From contig JAMLJC010000001.1 in NCBI GenBank assembly GCA_023953845.1, positions 1,240,001-1,304,000 on the forward strand: a DNA stretch of 64,000 nucleotides, written 5' to 3'. The notes under the pieces were generated by a model. The model was given only the letters and a program-made list of their open reading frames with translations, had not been told where the DNA came from and made no database searches. Within the stretch, counting starts at the first letter, position 1; each line of letters starts with the position of its first letter. The translations under genes and the position numbers were made by a program. The DNA comes from Rhizobiaceae bacterium (GTDB lineage Bacteria; Pseudomonadota; Alphaproteobacteria; Rhizobiales; Rhizobiaceae). Of the stretch, positions 17,332 through 25,697 are shown in pieces.

Positions 17332-17392
17332 GCCGGCACGAACGGATGTCGTGACTGCCGGCCGTGTAAGACAAGCCTCGAAGGGCCTGTTC

Positions 17393-18421
17393 TCAGACGG
17401 TTCTGGTGACCTTCTTCAGGAGGCGCGGCGCGTCGGGATTCTCGCCGAGCGCGACGGAAAGCCCCTCGACGAAACGGTAGAAGCTGACGATCCGGCAGAT
17501 CGGATTGAGCAGCGGATGACCCGCATCGATGGTCGACAGCCGATGTCCAGCTCCGCCCGCCGCACCGGCGACGAAGACGCTGGCGCCGGCCGCGGCAAGA
17601 TTGTCCACCGCCGTCGCGATACTGGTGTCCGACCGGTCGTTGCTGGCGAAGACCAGTGCCGCGAAACGGTCGCGCGCCAGCGCGATCGGCCCGTGCTGGA
17701 CTTCGGCCGCGCTGTACGACTCCGCATGCAGCCGGCACGTCTCCTTAAGTTTCAACGCCGCTTCGCCTGCAATGCCGAGACCCGGGCCGCGGCCGATCGT
17801 GTAGAGCGAATGCGCTGCCGCCGCCGGCAGAGCGGCAGCCGACCAGTCGCATTCGAGCGCGGCTTCAAGCCGTTCCGGCAGACGGGCCAGCGCTTCGAGA
17901 AGTTCCGCGTCCTCGCTCCAGTAGGCGACGAGGCTCGCCAGCGCGACGAGCGACGCGACGAAGGATTTGGTCGCTGCGACCGCTTTTTCCGGCCCCGCCA
18001 TCATTGGCAGTACGCTGCCAGCGGCGTTGCCCACCGCCGAATTGGTGACGTTGAGCAGGGCGACCGTTCGCGCGCCGCCTTTCGCCGCGCGCTCCTGCAG
18101 GCTTACGAGATCCGGGCTGCCGCCGGATTGCGACACCGTGAGCAGCACGCCGCCGCCGAACTTGAGATCCGCGCCATAGACGGAGGCGACGGATGGCCCG
18201 ACCGACGCCACCGGAATGCCGAGCCGCTGCTCCGCCATGTATTTGAAGTAGGTGACGGCCTGGTCGGAGGAGCCACGCGCGCAGGTAGCCAGGAAGCGCG
18301 GTTCCTCCCGGCGCAGCCGCTCGCCTTCCTCGCGATAGATGCCCGCCTCGGCGATCTGGCGCGCGACGACTGCTGGCGCCTCGCGGATCTCGGCAAGCAT
18401 CTGGGTCGAGGAACTGGTCAC
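17393..18421 (-). CDS. SIS-domain protein, GlmS isomerase/NagB-II-like
   Basis: The 342-residue protein contains two SIS (sugar isomerase) domains. Signature segments are FLATCARGSSDQAVTYFKYM near residue 45, VSQSGGSPDLVSLQ near 100 and SYSAAEVQHGPIALARDRF near 240. It lacks the glutaminase domain of GlmS, so a glucosamine-6-phosphate deaminase or related aldose-ketose role is likely. No nagA or GntR gene accompanies it. A TTG five codons upstream is in frame, but the GTG at 18421 has GGAG six bases ahead and is preferred. The substrate is not determined by the sequence. Confidence 0.82.
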   Translation of the reverse strand: MTSSSTQMLAEIREAPAVVARQIAEAGIYREEGERLRREEPRFLATCARGSSDQAVTYFKYMAEQRLGIPVASVGPSVASVYGADLKFGGGVLLTVSQSGGSPDLVSLQERAAKGGARTVALLNVTNSAVGNAAGSVLPMMAGPEKAVAATKSFVASLVALASLVAYWSEDAELLEALARLPERLEAALECDWSAAALPAAAAHSLYTIGRGPGLGIAGEAALKLKETCRLHAESYSAAEVQHGPIALARDRFAALVFASNDRSDTSIATAVDNLAAAGASVFVAGAAGGAGHRLSTIDAGHPLLNPICRIVSFYRFVEGLSVALGENPDAPRLLKKVTRTV

Positions 18422-18518
18422 GTCTGTCTCCGTCAATAATCGCGACGCGCTTTAGCGCATCAGGCATCGTTCCCGCTACGGGCAGATGACCACAATTGTG
18501 TAAGACAGCCGCGTGGGG

Positions 18519-19805
18519 TCAGGCAGCCTGCGCCACGATCTCCTTGAGCGCCGCGCCGAAGCGCTTCACTTCCTCGACGGTGTTGTAGTGGACCAGCGAG
18601 GCGCGCACCGCACCGCTGTCCATCGACAGCTTCAGGCGGGCCATCAGTCGTGGTGCGTACATATGGCCGTCGCGTATGCCGATGCCGCGTTCCGCCATCT
18701 CCTCCACGATCATCTGCGGCGAAAGCTTGCCGATGTTGAAGCAGAAGGTCGGGACGCGCTCGGAAATGCGCGCCTCGTCAGCGACGCCGTAGATCGTCGC
18801 CCCCGCCGCCTTGAGTTGCTTCATCATCTCGCGCGCCAGATCGACCTCGTAGGCGCGGATCGCGCCCATGCCGGCGACGATGTTCTCCCGTCGCGACCGG
18901 TTGTTCGACGGCGCTAGATTGCGGCCGATGGATTCCAGATAGCGCACGGCGGCGTCCATGCCCGACACATTCTCGTAGATGAAGGTACCGGCCTCGACCT
19001 TGTAAGGCGGCTCGTCCGGAATGAAATTCTCGCGGAAGGTGGGCAGACGCTTCAGCGTCTCATACTTGCCCCACAGAAAGCCCATATGCGGCGAAAAATT
19101 CTTGTAGCCGGAGCAGACGAGATAGTCACAATTCCACGCCTGCACGTCCATCAGCCCGTGCGGGCCATAATGCACGGAATCAAGGAACACCTCGGCGCCT
19201 GCGGCGTGGGCGATTTTCCCCACCGAAGCCACATCCACGATCGAGCCGATCGCATGCGCGGTGACGGTGCAGGCGACGAGCCGCGTCCGCTCCGAAACCA
19301 GCGGCTTCAGATCGTCGGGATGCAGATTGCCGTCATCGCGCATGCGCCACCATTTGAAGGTTGCGCCCAACGGCTCCAGCGCCAGCCAGGTCGCGATGTT
19401 GGCGTCGTGGTCCATGTCGGTGACGATGATCTCGTCGCGCCCGTCTTTCGCGCCGGCGATCATCTGGCCGATGCCGAGGCTGACCAGCCGGATGAACGAC
19501 GTTGCGTTCATGCCGAAGCAGATTTCTTCGGGCCGGAACGCGTTGATGAGGATCGCCACGCTCTCGCGCGCGTCCGCGACCGCCTTGTCGACCTGCACGC
19601 TGCGGCCGTAGCGTCCGCCCCGCTGCACGTTGAAATCGACGAGATGGGTGGTTACGGCGTCGAGCACGCTTTGCGGGATCTGCGCTCCGGCGGCATTGTC
19701 CATGAAGACAAAGGAGCCGGCGCGCTTCAGCGCGGGAAATTGGGCGCGGATTGCTTCGACTGGGAATGATGCCGCGTCCGCTGCGGCGGTCTGTGTGGAA
19801 GTCAC
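18519..19805 (-). CDS. Cysteine desulfurase-like PLP-dependent protein lacking the catalytic cysteine
   Basis: This 428-residue class V aminotransferase-fold protein resembles the VC1184 subgroup of cysteine desulfurase-like proteins. The PLP lysine is in SGYKNFSPHMGF. At the position of the catalytic cysteine in the RxGxxCA motif of CsdA/SufS, this protein has RDGHMYAP with Tyr383. It is therefore unlikely to make a persulfide and probably works on another amino acid. The GTG at 19805 has AAGGA seven bases before it; the long open frame upstream overlaps the permease gene and is not coding. It follows an amino acid uptake permease and binding protein, which suggests it metabolises the imported amino acid. 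Confidence 0.8.
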   Translation of the reverse strand: MTSTQTAAADAASFPVEAIRAQFPALKRAGSFVFMDNAAGAQIPQSVLDAVTTHLVDFNVQRGGRYGRSVQVDKAVADARESVAILINAFRPEEICFGMNATSFIRLVSLGIGQMIAGAKDGRDEIIVTDMDHDANIATWLALEPLGATFKWWRMRDDGNLHPDDLKPLVSERTRLVACTVTAHAIGSIVDVASVGKIAHAAGAEVFLDSVHYGPHGLMDVQAWNCDYLVCSGYKNFSPHMGFLWGKYETLKRLPTFRENFIPDEPPYKVEAGTFIYENVSGMDAAVRYLESIGRNLAPSNNRSRRENIVAGMGAIRAYEVDLAREMMKQLKAAGATIYGVADEARISERVPTFCFNIGKLSPQMIVEEMAERGIGIRDGHMYAPRLMARLKLSMDSGAVRASLVHYNTVEEVKRFGAALKEIVAQAA

Positions 19806-19828
19806 GTCAACATCCTTCAAAAATGATA

Positions 19829-20500
19829 CTAGCGCGTCGCGGTCTTGCTGCGTTTCTCGATGTAGCCGACAAGACGCACCATCGGCCAAAGAAAGGCGAG
19901 ATAGACGAGCGCCGCCCCGATGAGCGGCGTGGGATTCGCATAGAGCGCCTGCGCGTCGTTCGCTTCCTTGAGCAATTCGGGCAGCGCCACAGCCGACGCC
20001 AGCGACGTATCCTTGAACATGGACACGCAATTGCTGGTTGTCGGCGGAATGACGAGGCGGATCGCCTGCGGCAGCACGACCTTGCGCAAGGTCAGCACGA
20101 AGGGCAGGCCAAGCGCCTGCGCCGCCTCGAACTGGCCGCGCGGAATGCTCTCGATGCCGGAACGGAAGACCTCCGCCGAATAGGCCGACATCACCATGGA
20201 AAAGGCGAGCACCGCCGAAGCCCATGACGACAGGCGGATGCCGACAAAGGGCAGCGCATAATAGATCAGGATCAGCGTCACCAGCACCGGCATGGCGCGA
20301 AAAATGTCGATATAGCCGATCGAAAGCCAGCGGAACGGCGAGGGCGCGTAGAGGCGGACCAGGCTGATCACCAGTCCGAGCGGTATGCCGACGCCAATGC
20401 TCATCAGACCGAGCAGAAGCGTGTTGAGCAGACCGCGCAGCAGGGCCGGAAAGGCCGAAACCAGCACCTGGCCGTTGAAGAAGGTATCGAGCAGCGTCAT
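19829..20500 (-). CDS. Polar amino acid ABC transporter permease (HisM/GlnP family)
   Basis: The 223-residue protein is an inner-membrane permease with about five hydrophobic segments. The EAA loop is in FEAAQALGLPFVLTLRKVVL near residue 140, where the ATPase docks. GYIDIFRAMPVLV near residue 75 is typical of the HisM/GlnP group. ATG 20500 with GGAGAGAAG before it is chosen over an ATG 15 codons upstream that lies in the terminator-like region. The binding protein gene precedes it, but no ATPase gene is in the window, so the ATPase must be encoded elsewhere. Confidence 0.9.
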   Translation of the reverse strand: MTLLDTFFNGQVLVSAFPALLRGLLNTLLLGLMSIGVGIPLGLVISLVRLYAPSPFRWLSIGYIDIFRAMPVLVTLILIYYALPFVGIRLSSWASAVLAFSMVMSAYSAEVFRSGIESIPRGQFEAAQALGLPFVLTLRKVVLPQAIRLVIPPTTSNCVSMFKDTSLASAVALPELLKEANDAQALYANPTPLIGAALVYLAFLWPMVRLVGYIEKRSKTATR

Positions 20501-20512
20501 GGCTTCTCTCCG

Positions 20513-20547
20513 CCAGAAAAAACCGTGCCGGCTCTCGGCCGGCACGG
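20513..20547 (-). terminator. Intrinsic terminator between binding protein and permease
   Basis: On the minus strand, arms at 20538-20547 and 20523-20532 form a ten-base-pair GC-rich stem with a five-base loop, followed by six T residues. It lies after the binding protein stop (20571) and just before the permease start (20500). Read-through would give more binding protein than permease, a common pattern in uptake operons. Confidence 0.8.
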
Positions 20548-20570
20548 GTCAATCGCGAAAGGAGGACCGG

Positions 20571-21368
20571 TCAGGCCTTCGGCAGCGGCGCTTCGGTGAT
20601 GGTCGAGGACCCGGCCGGCGCGTCGACACCGAACCACTTCTTGTGGATGTCGTTCAGCGCGCCGTCCTTCTTCATTTCGGTCAGCGCGTCATTGATCTTG
20701 CCGAGCAGCGGATGATCCTTGGTCATCATCAGGCCGTACTGTTCGCCGGTCTTGATGCTGTCGACCACGGCCAACCCCTTCATCTTGGTGAAAGCGTACT
20801 GCATGCCGGGCACGTCGCTGACGACGCCGTCGACACGGCCGGCGGCGAGGTCGAGCAACACTTCCTGCTGCGTGTTGTAGCCTTTCACCTCGGCAAAGCC
20901 CTGCGCTGCCTGATTCTCCTTCGACCACTTCTCGCCGGTCGAGCCGGACAGCACGCCGACCACCTTGCCGTTCAGGTCGGCGAGCGTCTTCACCGCGCCG
21001 TCGGTCTTGGCGGCGATACCCATATCGGAATCGTAGTAGGGCTGGGTGAAGGACTGCGAGCCCAGACGCTCCTTGGTGATGGTGATCGAGGAGATCGCCA
21101 CATCGATACGGCCGGAGCTGGTGGCGGCGAAGAGGGGCTGGAAGTCGAGCCCCTGGACCTCGACGGTCATGCCGATGCGCTTGGCCGCCTCGGTCACGAT
21201 GTCGACCTCAAAACCCTCGAAATTGCCGCTCTCGGCCTTGAATTCGAAAGGCGGGTTGTTCGGGTAGGAACCTACATTCAGCACGCCCTCGGCCGAGGCG
21301 GCGGTCGGGCCTCCCGCAATGCCGATGGCGGCGGCGAGAATAAGCAAATTGCGACGCGTGAAGTTCAT
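20571..21368 (-). CDS. Amino acid ABC transporter substrate-binding protein
   Basis: The 265-residue protein has a signal peptide (MNFTRRNLLILAAAIGIAGG, cleavage near ASA-EG at residue 26) and the family 3 solute-binding fold. PPFEFKAESGNFEGFEVDIV near residue 40 and AISSITITKERLGSQSFTQPY near 90 are characteristic. It should bind a polar amino acid in the periplasm and deliver it to the permease encoded downstream. A terminator follows the gene. The specificity is not readable; pairing with the PLP enzyme suggests a metabolised rather than stored amino acid. Confidence 0.9.
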   Translation of the reverse strand: MNFTRRNLLILAAAIGIAGGPTAASAEGVLNVGSYPNNPPFEFKAESGNFEGFEVDIVTEAAKRIGMTVEVQGLDFQPLFAATSSGRIDVAISSITITKERLGSQSFTQPYYDSDMGIAAKTDGAVKTLADLNGKVVGVLSGSTGEKWSKENQAAQGFAEVKGYNTQQEVLLDLAAGRVDGVVSDVPGMQYAFTKMKGLAVVDSIKTGEQYGLMMTKDHPLLGKINDALTEMKKDGALNDIHKKWFGVDAPAGSSTITEAPLPKA

Positions 21369-21838
21369 ATCGTTTCCCCTGTTGTGATCCGGCCGGTCCG
21401 TCCGCCCGGTTGTTGTTGCCGTCCGCTTTCCGGGCGGAGCGTCAATTCAGTGTTTCACCATACGGCACATCGCCGTCGCCAGCCGCTCACGATCATGGCA
21501 CGCGCGGATGGGCGACAAAATTCTGGAAGCATTCCGGGGAGGCTGACAGGCGCCAGTCCAATGCGAATCCGGGCGCGAATGCCGCTGGCCTCGGTCGCGA
21601 ACATGGACTGCGGCGGCATGAACGACACAAGGACCCTTTCGTCAGAGGACCGCGGGCATAAAAGTAGCAGATGCGGTCGGATGCTATCCGATGTGTGGCA
21701 CATTTCAAGGCAAAAGTTTTAAGCCTAAAAGTTCTTGCCGGAATTGACGGTCTGGGAAGTTTCCACAACGCTCCGAATCGCTGTTTCAGGCTTGAAATAT
21801 CTGCACGACACCGTAGCCTGCATGCGAGGAACCTGTCC
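21369..21838. other. Intergenic region, divergent promoters, no gene seen
   Basis: This 470-bp stretch separates the minus-strand amino acid binding protein from the plus-strand monooxygenase. Open frames here look like shadows. It is richer in A/T near 21700-21830 and contains two AAAAGTT copies 13 bp apart (21713 and 21726), suggesting promoter or activator sites for the monooxygenase. No RNA gene or clear operator is visible. Confidence 0.5.
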
Positions 21839-22930
21839 ATGATCAAGCAGCATCCGCTCAAAGGCTCCAACCGGCTGAAGCTCGGCATTTTCTCGACCAA
21901 CGCGGATGGCGGCCTCGCGATCACCGACGTGCCGGAACGCTGGCTGGCCACATGGCAGGACAATCTCACCGCCGCGCAGATCGCCGATCGCGCCGGTCTC
22001 GAATTCACCCTGCCAATCGCGCGCTGGCGCGGCTTCGGCGGGCGCAACCGCGTGCGGGAATGGTCGTTCGAGACCTTCACATGGGCTGCTGGTCTGGCGG
22101 CCGCGACCGAGCGCATCGGGCTGTTTATGACGGTGCATGTGCCATTGGTTCACCCGCTCTACGCGGCGAAGTCGCTGGCGACCGTCGATCACATCAGCCA
22201 GGGCCGGGCCGGCCTCAACATCGTCTGTGGCTGGAACCCGAAGGAATTCGGCATGTTCGGCACGCCTTTGGTGGAGAAAGGCTACGATCAGGCCGCCGAA
22301 TGGATCGCCATCGTCGAAAGGCTTTATGCATCAGATGCGCCTATCGACCATGAAGGGGAATACTATCACCTGAAGCAGGCGGTCAGCCGTCCCGCAAGCC
22401 TGCAGATCCCGCGCCCCGTCACAATGAACGCCGCCTTCGGCGGGCCGGGCCGGGACTTCGCCGCGGCCAATTGCGACTATCTCTTCACCACCTTCTCCGA
22501 AATGGCGGATGCCGGGAAGCATGTGGCGGACATACGCGAGCGCGCGGCGAAGATCGGGCGCGAGGTCGGCGCCTATACTGTGGCGCATGTCGTTTGCCGC
22601 GAGACGCAGGCGGAAGCCGATGCCTACCACGAGCGCTATGCCGTCACCCTTGCCGACCACCCGGCGGTCGATGAACACATGGCCGGCAAGAAGGAGTTTT
22701 CCCAGTCGCACGACAAGCATGCCTACGACCAGTACCGGCAGCGTTTCGCCGGCGGCGCCGGCTCCTATCCGCTTGTGGGAACGCCGCAGCGCATCGCCGA
22801 GGAGATGATCGCCATTGCCGAGCAGGGATATGAGGGCATCGCGCTGACCTTCGTCAACTACACGCAGGAACTGCCCTATTTCTGCGATCGCGTGCTGCCT
22901 GTTCTTGCGAAGGCGGGTTACCGCTCATAG
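21839..22930 (+). CDS. LLM-class flavin-dependent monooxygenase (SfnG/RutA-like)
   Basis: The 363-residue protein has the bacterial luciferase-like TIM-barrel fold. The segments ATVDHISQGRAGLNIVCGWN near residue 120 and EMIAIAEQGYEGIALTFVNY near 325 are typical of group C flavin monooxygenases that cleave C-S or C-N bonds with FMNH2 and oxygen, such as dimethylsulfone or pyrimidine monooxygenases. It needs a separate flavin reductase, which is not nearby. The start ATG has an AGGA site ten bases ahead; the frame is open 56 codons further up but without family similarity. The true substrate cannot be told. Confidence 0.82.
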   Translation: MIKQHPLKGSNRLKLGIFSTNADGGLAITDVPERWLATWQDNLTAAQIADRAGLEFTLPIARWRGFGGRNRVREWSFETFTWAAGLAAATERIGLFMTVHVPLVHPLYAAKSLATVDHISQGRAGLNIVCGWNPKEFGMFGTPLVEKGYDQAAEWIAIVERLYASDAPIDHEGEYYHLKQAVSRPASLQIPRPVTMNAAFGGPGRDFAAANCDYLFTTFSEMADAGKHVADIRERAAKIGREVGAYTVAHVVCRETQAEADAYHERYAVTLADHPAVDEHMAGKKEFSQSHDKHAYDQYRQRFAGGAGSYPLVGTPQRIAEEMIAIAEQGYEGIALTFVNYTQELPYFCDRVLPVLAKAGYRS

Positions 22931-22945
22931 GTTTGGCGACTTGCG

Positions 22946-23335
22946 TCACTTCGCGGGCGTCGCCAGCGGTTTGTCGCGTTCGACGACATAGGTGGCGATG
23001 ACCTTGGTCGGCTTGTCGCCCACCGCGCGAACATTGTGCACCGCATTAGCCGGAATGGCATAGGAATCGCCGGCCTTGAGCGTGATTTCCGGCTGACCGT
23101 CGATCGCCAGTATCGACTCGCCTTCGAGGATGTAACCGGTTTCGATGCCCGGATGCGAATGCGCGCCGGATTGCACGCCGGGCGACACTTCAGCGATACC
23201 AATCACCGTCTTGTAGCCATCGGGAAAATCGAGAGCCTGAAGCGGCGTCCGCTTTATGCCCGACGATGCATCCTGAGCCAGTGCCGCGCCCGACAATGCA
23301 AGGAGCGCGACCGCTCCTGCGATGAGACCACGCAT
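22946..23335 (-). CDS. Secreted cupin-domain protein
   Basis: The 129-residue product begins with a signal peptide (MRGLIAGAVALLALSGAALA, cleavage before QD at residue 21) and then a single cupin domain. GAHSHPGIETGYILEGE carries the histidines and glutamate of the metal-binding cupin motif 1, and GDSYAIPANAVHNVRA gives motif 2. A strong GGAGGAGG precedes ATG 23335. It probably binds a metal in the periplasm; whether it is an enzyme is unclear. It is convergent to the flavin monooxygenase and 131 bp downstream of the hydroxyacid dehydrogenase gene, possibly a separate unit. Confidence 0.82.
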   Translation of the reverse strand: MRGLIAGAVALLALSGAALAQDASSGIKRTPLQALDFPDGYKTVIGIAEVSPGVQSGAHSHPGIETGYILEGESILAIDGQPEITLKAGDSYAIPANAVHNVRAVGDKPTKVIATYVVERDKPLATPAK

Positions 23336-23466
23336 TGAAACCTCCTCCTTGGTACGGCAGATGCCATCCTGCGGCGCGGAGAATGCCGCGTCCGGAGATT
23401 CTTCGCAATGAATGGCTATGCGGGACCTGGCGGCATTGCTGCCGGGCCGGGCAGGTCGGACGAAGA

Positions 23467-24411
23467 TCATGCGACGCGATGCAGCAGAGGCTCGCCGCTG
23501 CGGAGCCGCCGGCAGTTCTCGACCGCGACGCCGAGACTGCGTTCGAACGTTTCGCGGGTCAGCCAGGCGATATGCGGCGACACGACGACATTGTCGAGCC
23601 TGAACAGAGGATTGTCGGCGAGCGCAGGCTCCGCCTCGAACACGTCGAGGCCAGCCGCGCCGATATGCCCGGCGGCAAGAGCGTCATAGAGGGCCGTCTC
23701 ATCGATCAGTGGGCCGCGAGCGACATTGATGACGATCGAGCCGGGCTTCATCGCAGCGAGCGACGCCCGGTCGAGCCATGCTCGCGTGGTGCCGTCGAGC
23801 GGCATGTGCAGTGACAGAATGTCGGCGCGCGCCAGCAGCTCATCCTTGGTCAGATAAGGATAGTGCACATCCTCATAACGCGTCCGTCCCGTGTAGACGA
23901 CATTGGCGCCCATCGCTGTCAGCACCGGCGCCAGCAGCCGCGGCACCGCACCGAAGCCGACAATGCCGATGGTCCGTCCGGCAATCTCGCCAAGCCCGCT
24001 TTGCCATTCCATCGGCCATGACCAGCCATCGCCGCGCCGCGTCAATCCGTCGAAGGCAACCAGCTTGCGCAGGCAGGCGAGCATCAACAGCAGCGTCTGC
24101 TCGGCGACGGCGCGACTGTTGGTACCCGGCATGTTGCAGACCGCAATGCCCCGCGCCCGCGCCGCGTCGAGATCGATCGTATTAACGCCGACGCCGATCT
24201 TCTGGATGAGCTTCAGGCGCGGAGCCGAGGCGATCGCCTCGGCGGTCACGGGCCGCAATATGTGCCAGAGCACGTCGCTTTCCGGCAGCAGATCCCGATA
24301 GGCACCCTCTTCCTGCTCGCTGCACAGCGAGACATCGAGACCATCGACGGCAAACGTCTTGACGTGCTCCGACAGCCAGCGCGCACCATCGAAACGGAAG
24401 AGGACCTTCAC
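23467..24411 (-). CDS. D-isomer-specific 2-hydroxyacid dehydrogenase
   Basis: The 314-residue protein is a D-2-hydroxyacid dehydrogenase. Its NAD-binding motif is IGIVGFGAVPRLLAPVL near residue 142. The catalytic arginine is in INVARGPLIDE near 228, with a glutamate near 257 and a histidine in VSPHIAWLT near 275. A GTG at 24411 overlaps the stop of the enolase-like gene by four bases (GTGA), which is preferred; an ATG four codons upstream is also possible. It closes the three-gene operon of kinase, enolase-like protein and dehydrogenase and probably reduces or oxidises a 2-oxo acid made by them. Confidence 0.88.
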   Translation of the reverse strand: MKVLFRFDGARWLSEHVKTFAVDGLDVSLCSEQEEGAYRDLLPESDVLWHILRPVTAEAIASAPRLKLIQKIGVGVNTIDLDAARARGIAVCNMPGTNSRAVAEQTLLLMLACLRKLVAFDGLTRRGDGWSWPMEWQSGLGEIAGRTIGIVGFGAVPRLLAPVLTAMGANVVYTGRTRYEDVHYPYLTKDELLARADILSLHMPLDGTTRAWLDRASLAAMKPGSIVINVARGPLIDETALYDALAAGHIGAAGLDVFEAEPALADNPLFRLDNVVVSPHIAWLTRETFERSLGVAVENCRRLRSGEPLLHRVA

Positions 24412-25697
24412 CCGCGCCCCCATGGCAGGGACGCGCGCAGCGGCAGCGTGCCGCCGGTCGGCAGCTCCTCGCCGACCCTCAGCCCTTCGTTCCACTTCGC
24501 CATGCGTTCGGAACGCGTGAACGAGCCGACCTTGAGTTGCGGCACGTTCCAGCCGACGGCGAGATGCACGATGGTTACATCTTCCGTTTCGCCAGATCGC
24601 GCCGAGACGACGGCGGAATAGCCCGCATCCTTGGCCGCGTTCAGCGCGGCTTTCGTCTCGGTCAGCGTGCCGGCCTGATTCGGCTTGATGAGAATGGCGT
24701 TGCAGGCTCCGACTGACGCCGCGTGGCGCACGCGATCGGCGTTGGTGACAAGGAAATCGTCGCCGATGATCTGCAATCCCGGCCCCGCCGCCTGCGTGAA
24801 GGCGATCAGCCCCTCCTCGTCGTCCTCGCCAAGCGGGTCCTCGATCGAGACGATCGGATATTTCTTGACCCAGTCGAGCAGCATGTCGGCCATGCCGGCG
24901 CGGTCGAGGCTGCGGTTTTCACGGTCGAGTCGATACGTGCCGTCCCTGCCGAACTCGCTGGCGGCTATATCGAGCGAGATGGCGACGTCCTCGCCGGGAC
25001 GATGGCCGGACCGTTCGATGGCCTGCAAAAGCGTGGACAATGCTTCCTCGTTGGAGTCGAAAACAGGCCAGAAGCCCCCCTCGTCGGCGACACCGGCCAG
25101 TTTGCCCTGCTCGCCGAGCAGTTTGCCGGCGGCGCGGTAGACATCCGCGGTCCAATCGAGCGCCGTGGCGAAATCGGGCGCGCCGACGGCCACCACCATC
25201 AGATCCTGTATGTCGATCCGCCGCCCGGCATGCGCGCCGCCGCCAAAAATCTGGATCTCGGGCAAGGGCAGCGTGCCCGGCCTGCCGTCCCCTGCCAGAT
25301 ACTTCCAGAGCGGTTTGCGGCCTCCGGCGGCCGCGGCATGGGCGACGGCCATGGAGGTCGCGATGATGGCGTTGCCGCCGAGCCTTGACTTGTTCGGCGT
25401 GCCGTCGAGCGCGGTCATGCGGCCGTCGATCGCGGACTGATCCTCGGCGTTCATGCCGAGAAGCGCCGGCGCGATTTCGTCGCGCAGGCCGGCGAGCGCC
25501 TTGGTCACATCCATGCCGCCCTGCGCAGCCCCGCCGTCGCGCAGGTCGACGGCCTCGCCGCTGCCTGTCGACGCGCCGGCCGGGGCGATGGCGCGGCCAC
25601 GCGCGCCGCCGGCCAGCGTCACATCCACCTCGATGGTCGGGCGTCCGCGCGAATCCCAGACACGGCGGCCGGCGACGGCTTCGATTTTCATGCTCAT
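24408..25697 (-). CDS. Enolase paralogue with altered catalytic histidine
   Basis: The 429-residue protein has the length and order of enolase. Retained residues include Ser43 in the mobile loop (PAGASTG), the histidine in GGAHAG, the glutamate in ADEGG, the three metal acids (LDIAASEF, SIEDPL, IGDDF), the lysine in ILIKPNQAG and Lys389. Two key positions differ from enolase: HRSGETED reads ARSGETED, so the conserved active-site histidine (His373 in yeast) is Ala366, and the glutamate of QEF is aspartate. It is probably not the glycolytic enolase. AGGAGAG precedes ATG 25697, which overlaps the kinase stop by four bases. Confidence 0.85.
   Translation of the reverse strand: MSMKIEAVAGRRVWDSRGRPTIEVDVTLAGGARGRAIAPAGASTGSGEAVDLRDGGAAQGGMDVTKALAGLRDEIAPALLGMNAEDQSAIDGRMTALDGTPNKSRLGGNAIIATSMAVAHAAAAGGRKPLWKYLAGDGRPGTLPLPEIQIFGGGAHAGRRIDIQDLMVVAVGAPDFATALDWTADVYRAAGKLLGEQGKLAGVADEGGFWPVFDSNEEALSTLLQAIERSGHRPGEDVAISLDIAASEFGRDGTYRLDRENRSLDRAGMADMLLDWVKKYPIVSIEDPLGEDDEEGLIAFTQAAGPGLQIIGDDFLVTNADRVRHAASVGACNAILIKPNQAGTLTETKAALNAAKDAGYSAVVSARSGETEDVTIVHLAVGWNVPQLKVGSFTRSERMAKWNEGLRVGEELPTGGTLPLRASLPWGRG

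Noticed and set aside
18519..19805. Call as a genuine cysteine desulfurase (sufS/csdA)
   Set aside because: The catalytic cysteine position is Tyr383, and no suf or isc genes are nearby.
24408..25697. Call as the glycolytic enolase eno
   Set aside because: The conserved histidine is alanine, and the neighbours are a kinase and a dehydrogenase rather than pyrG or pdh genes.
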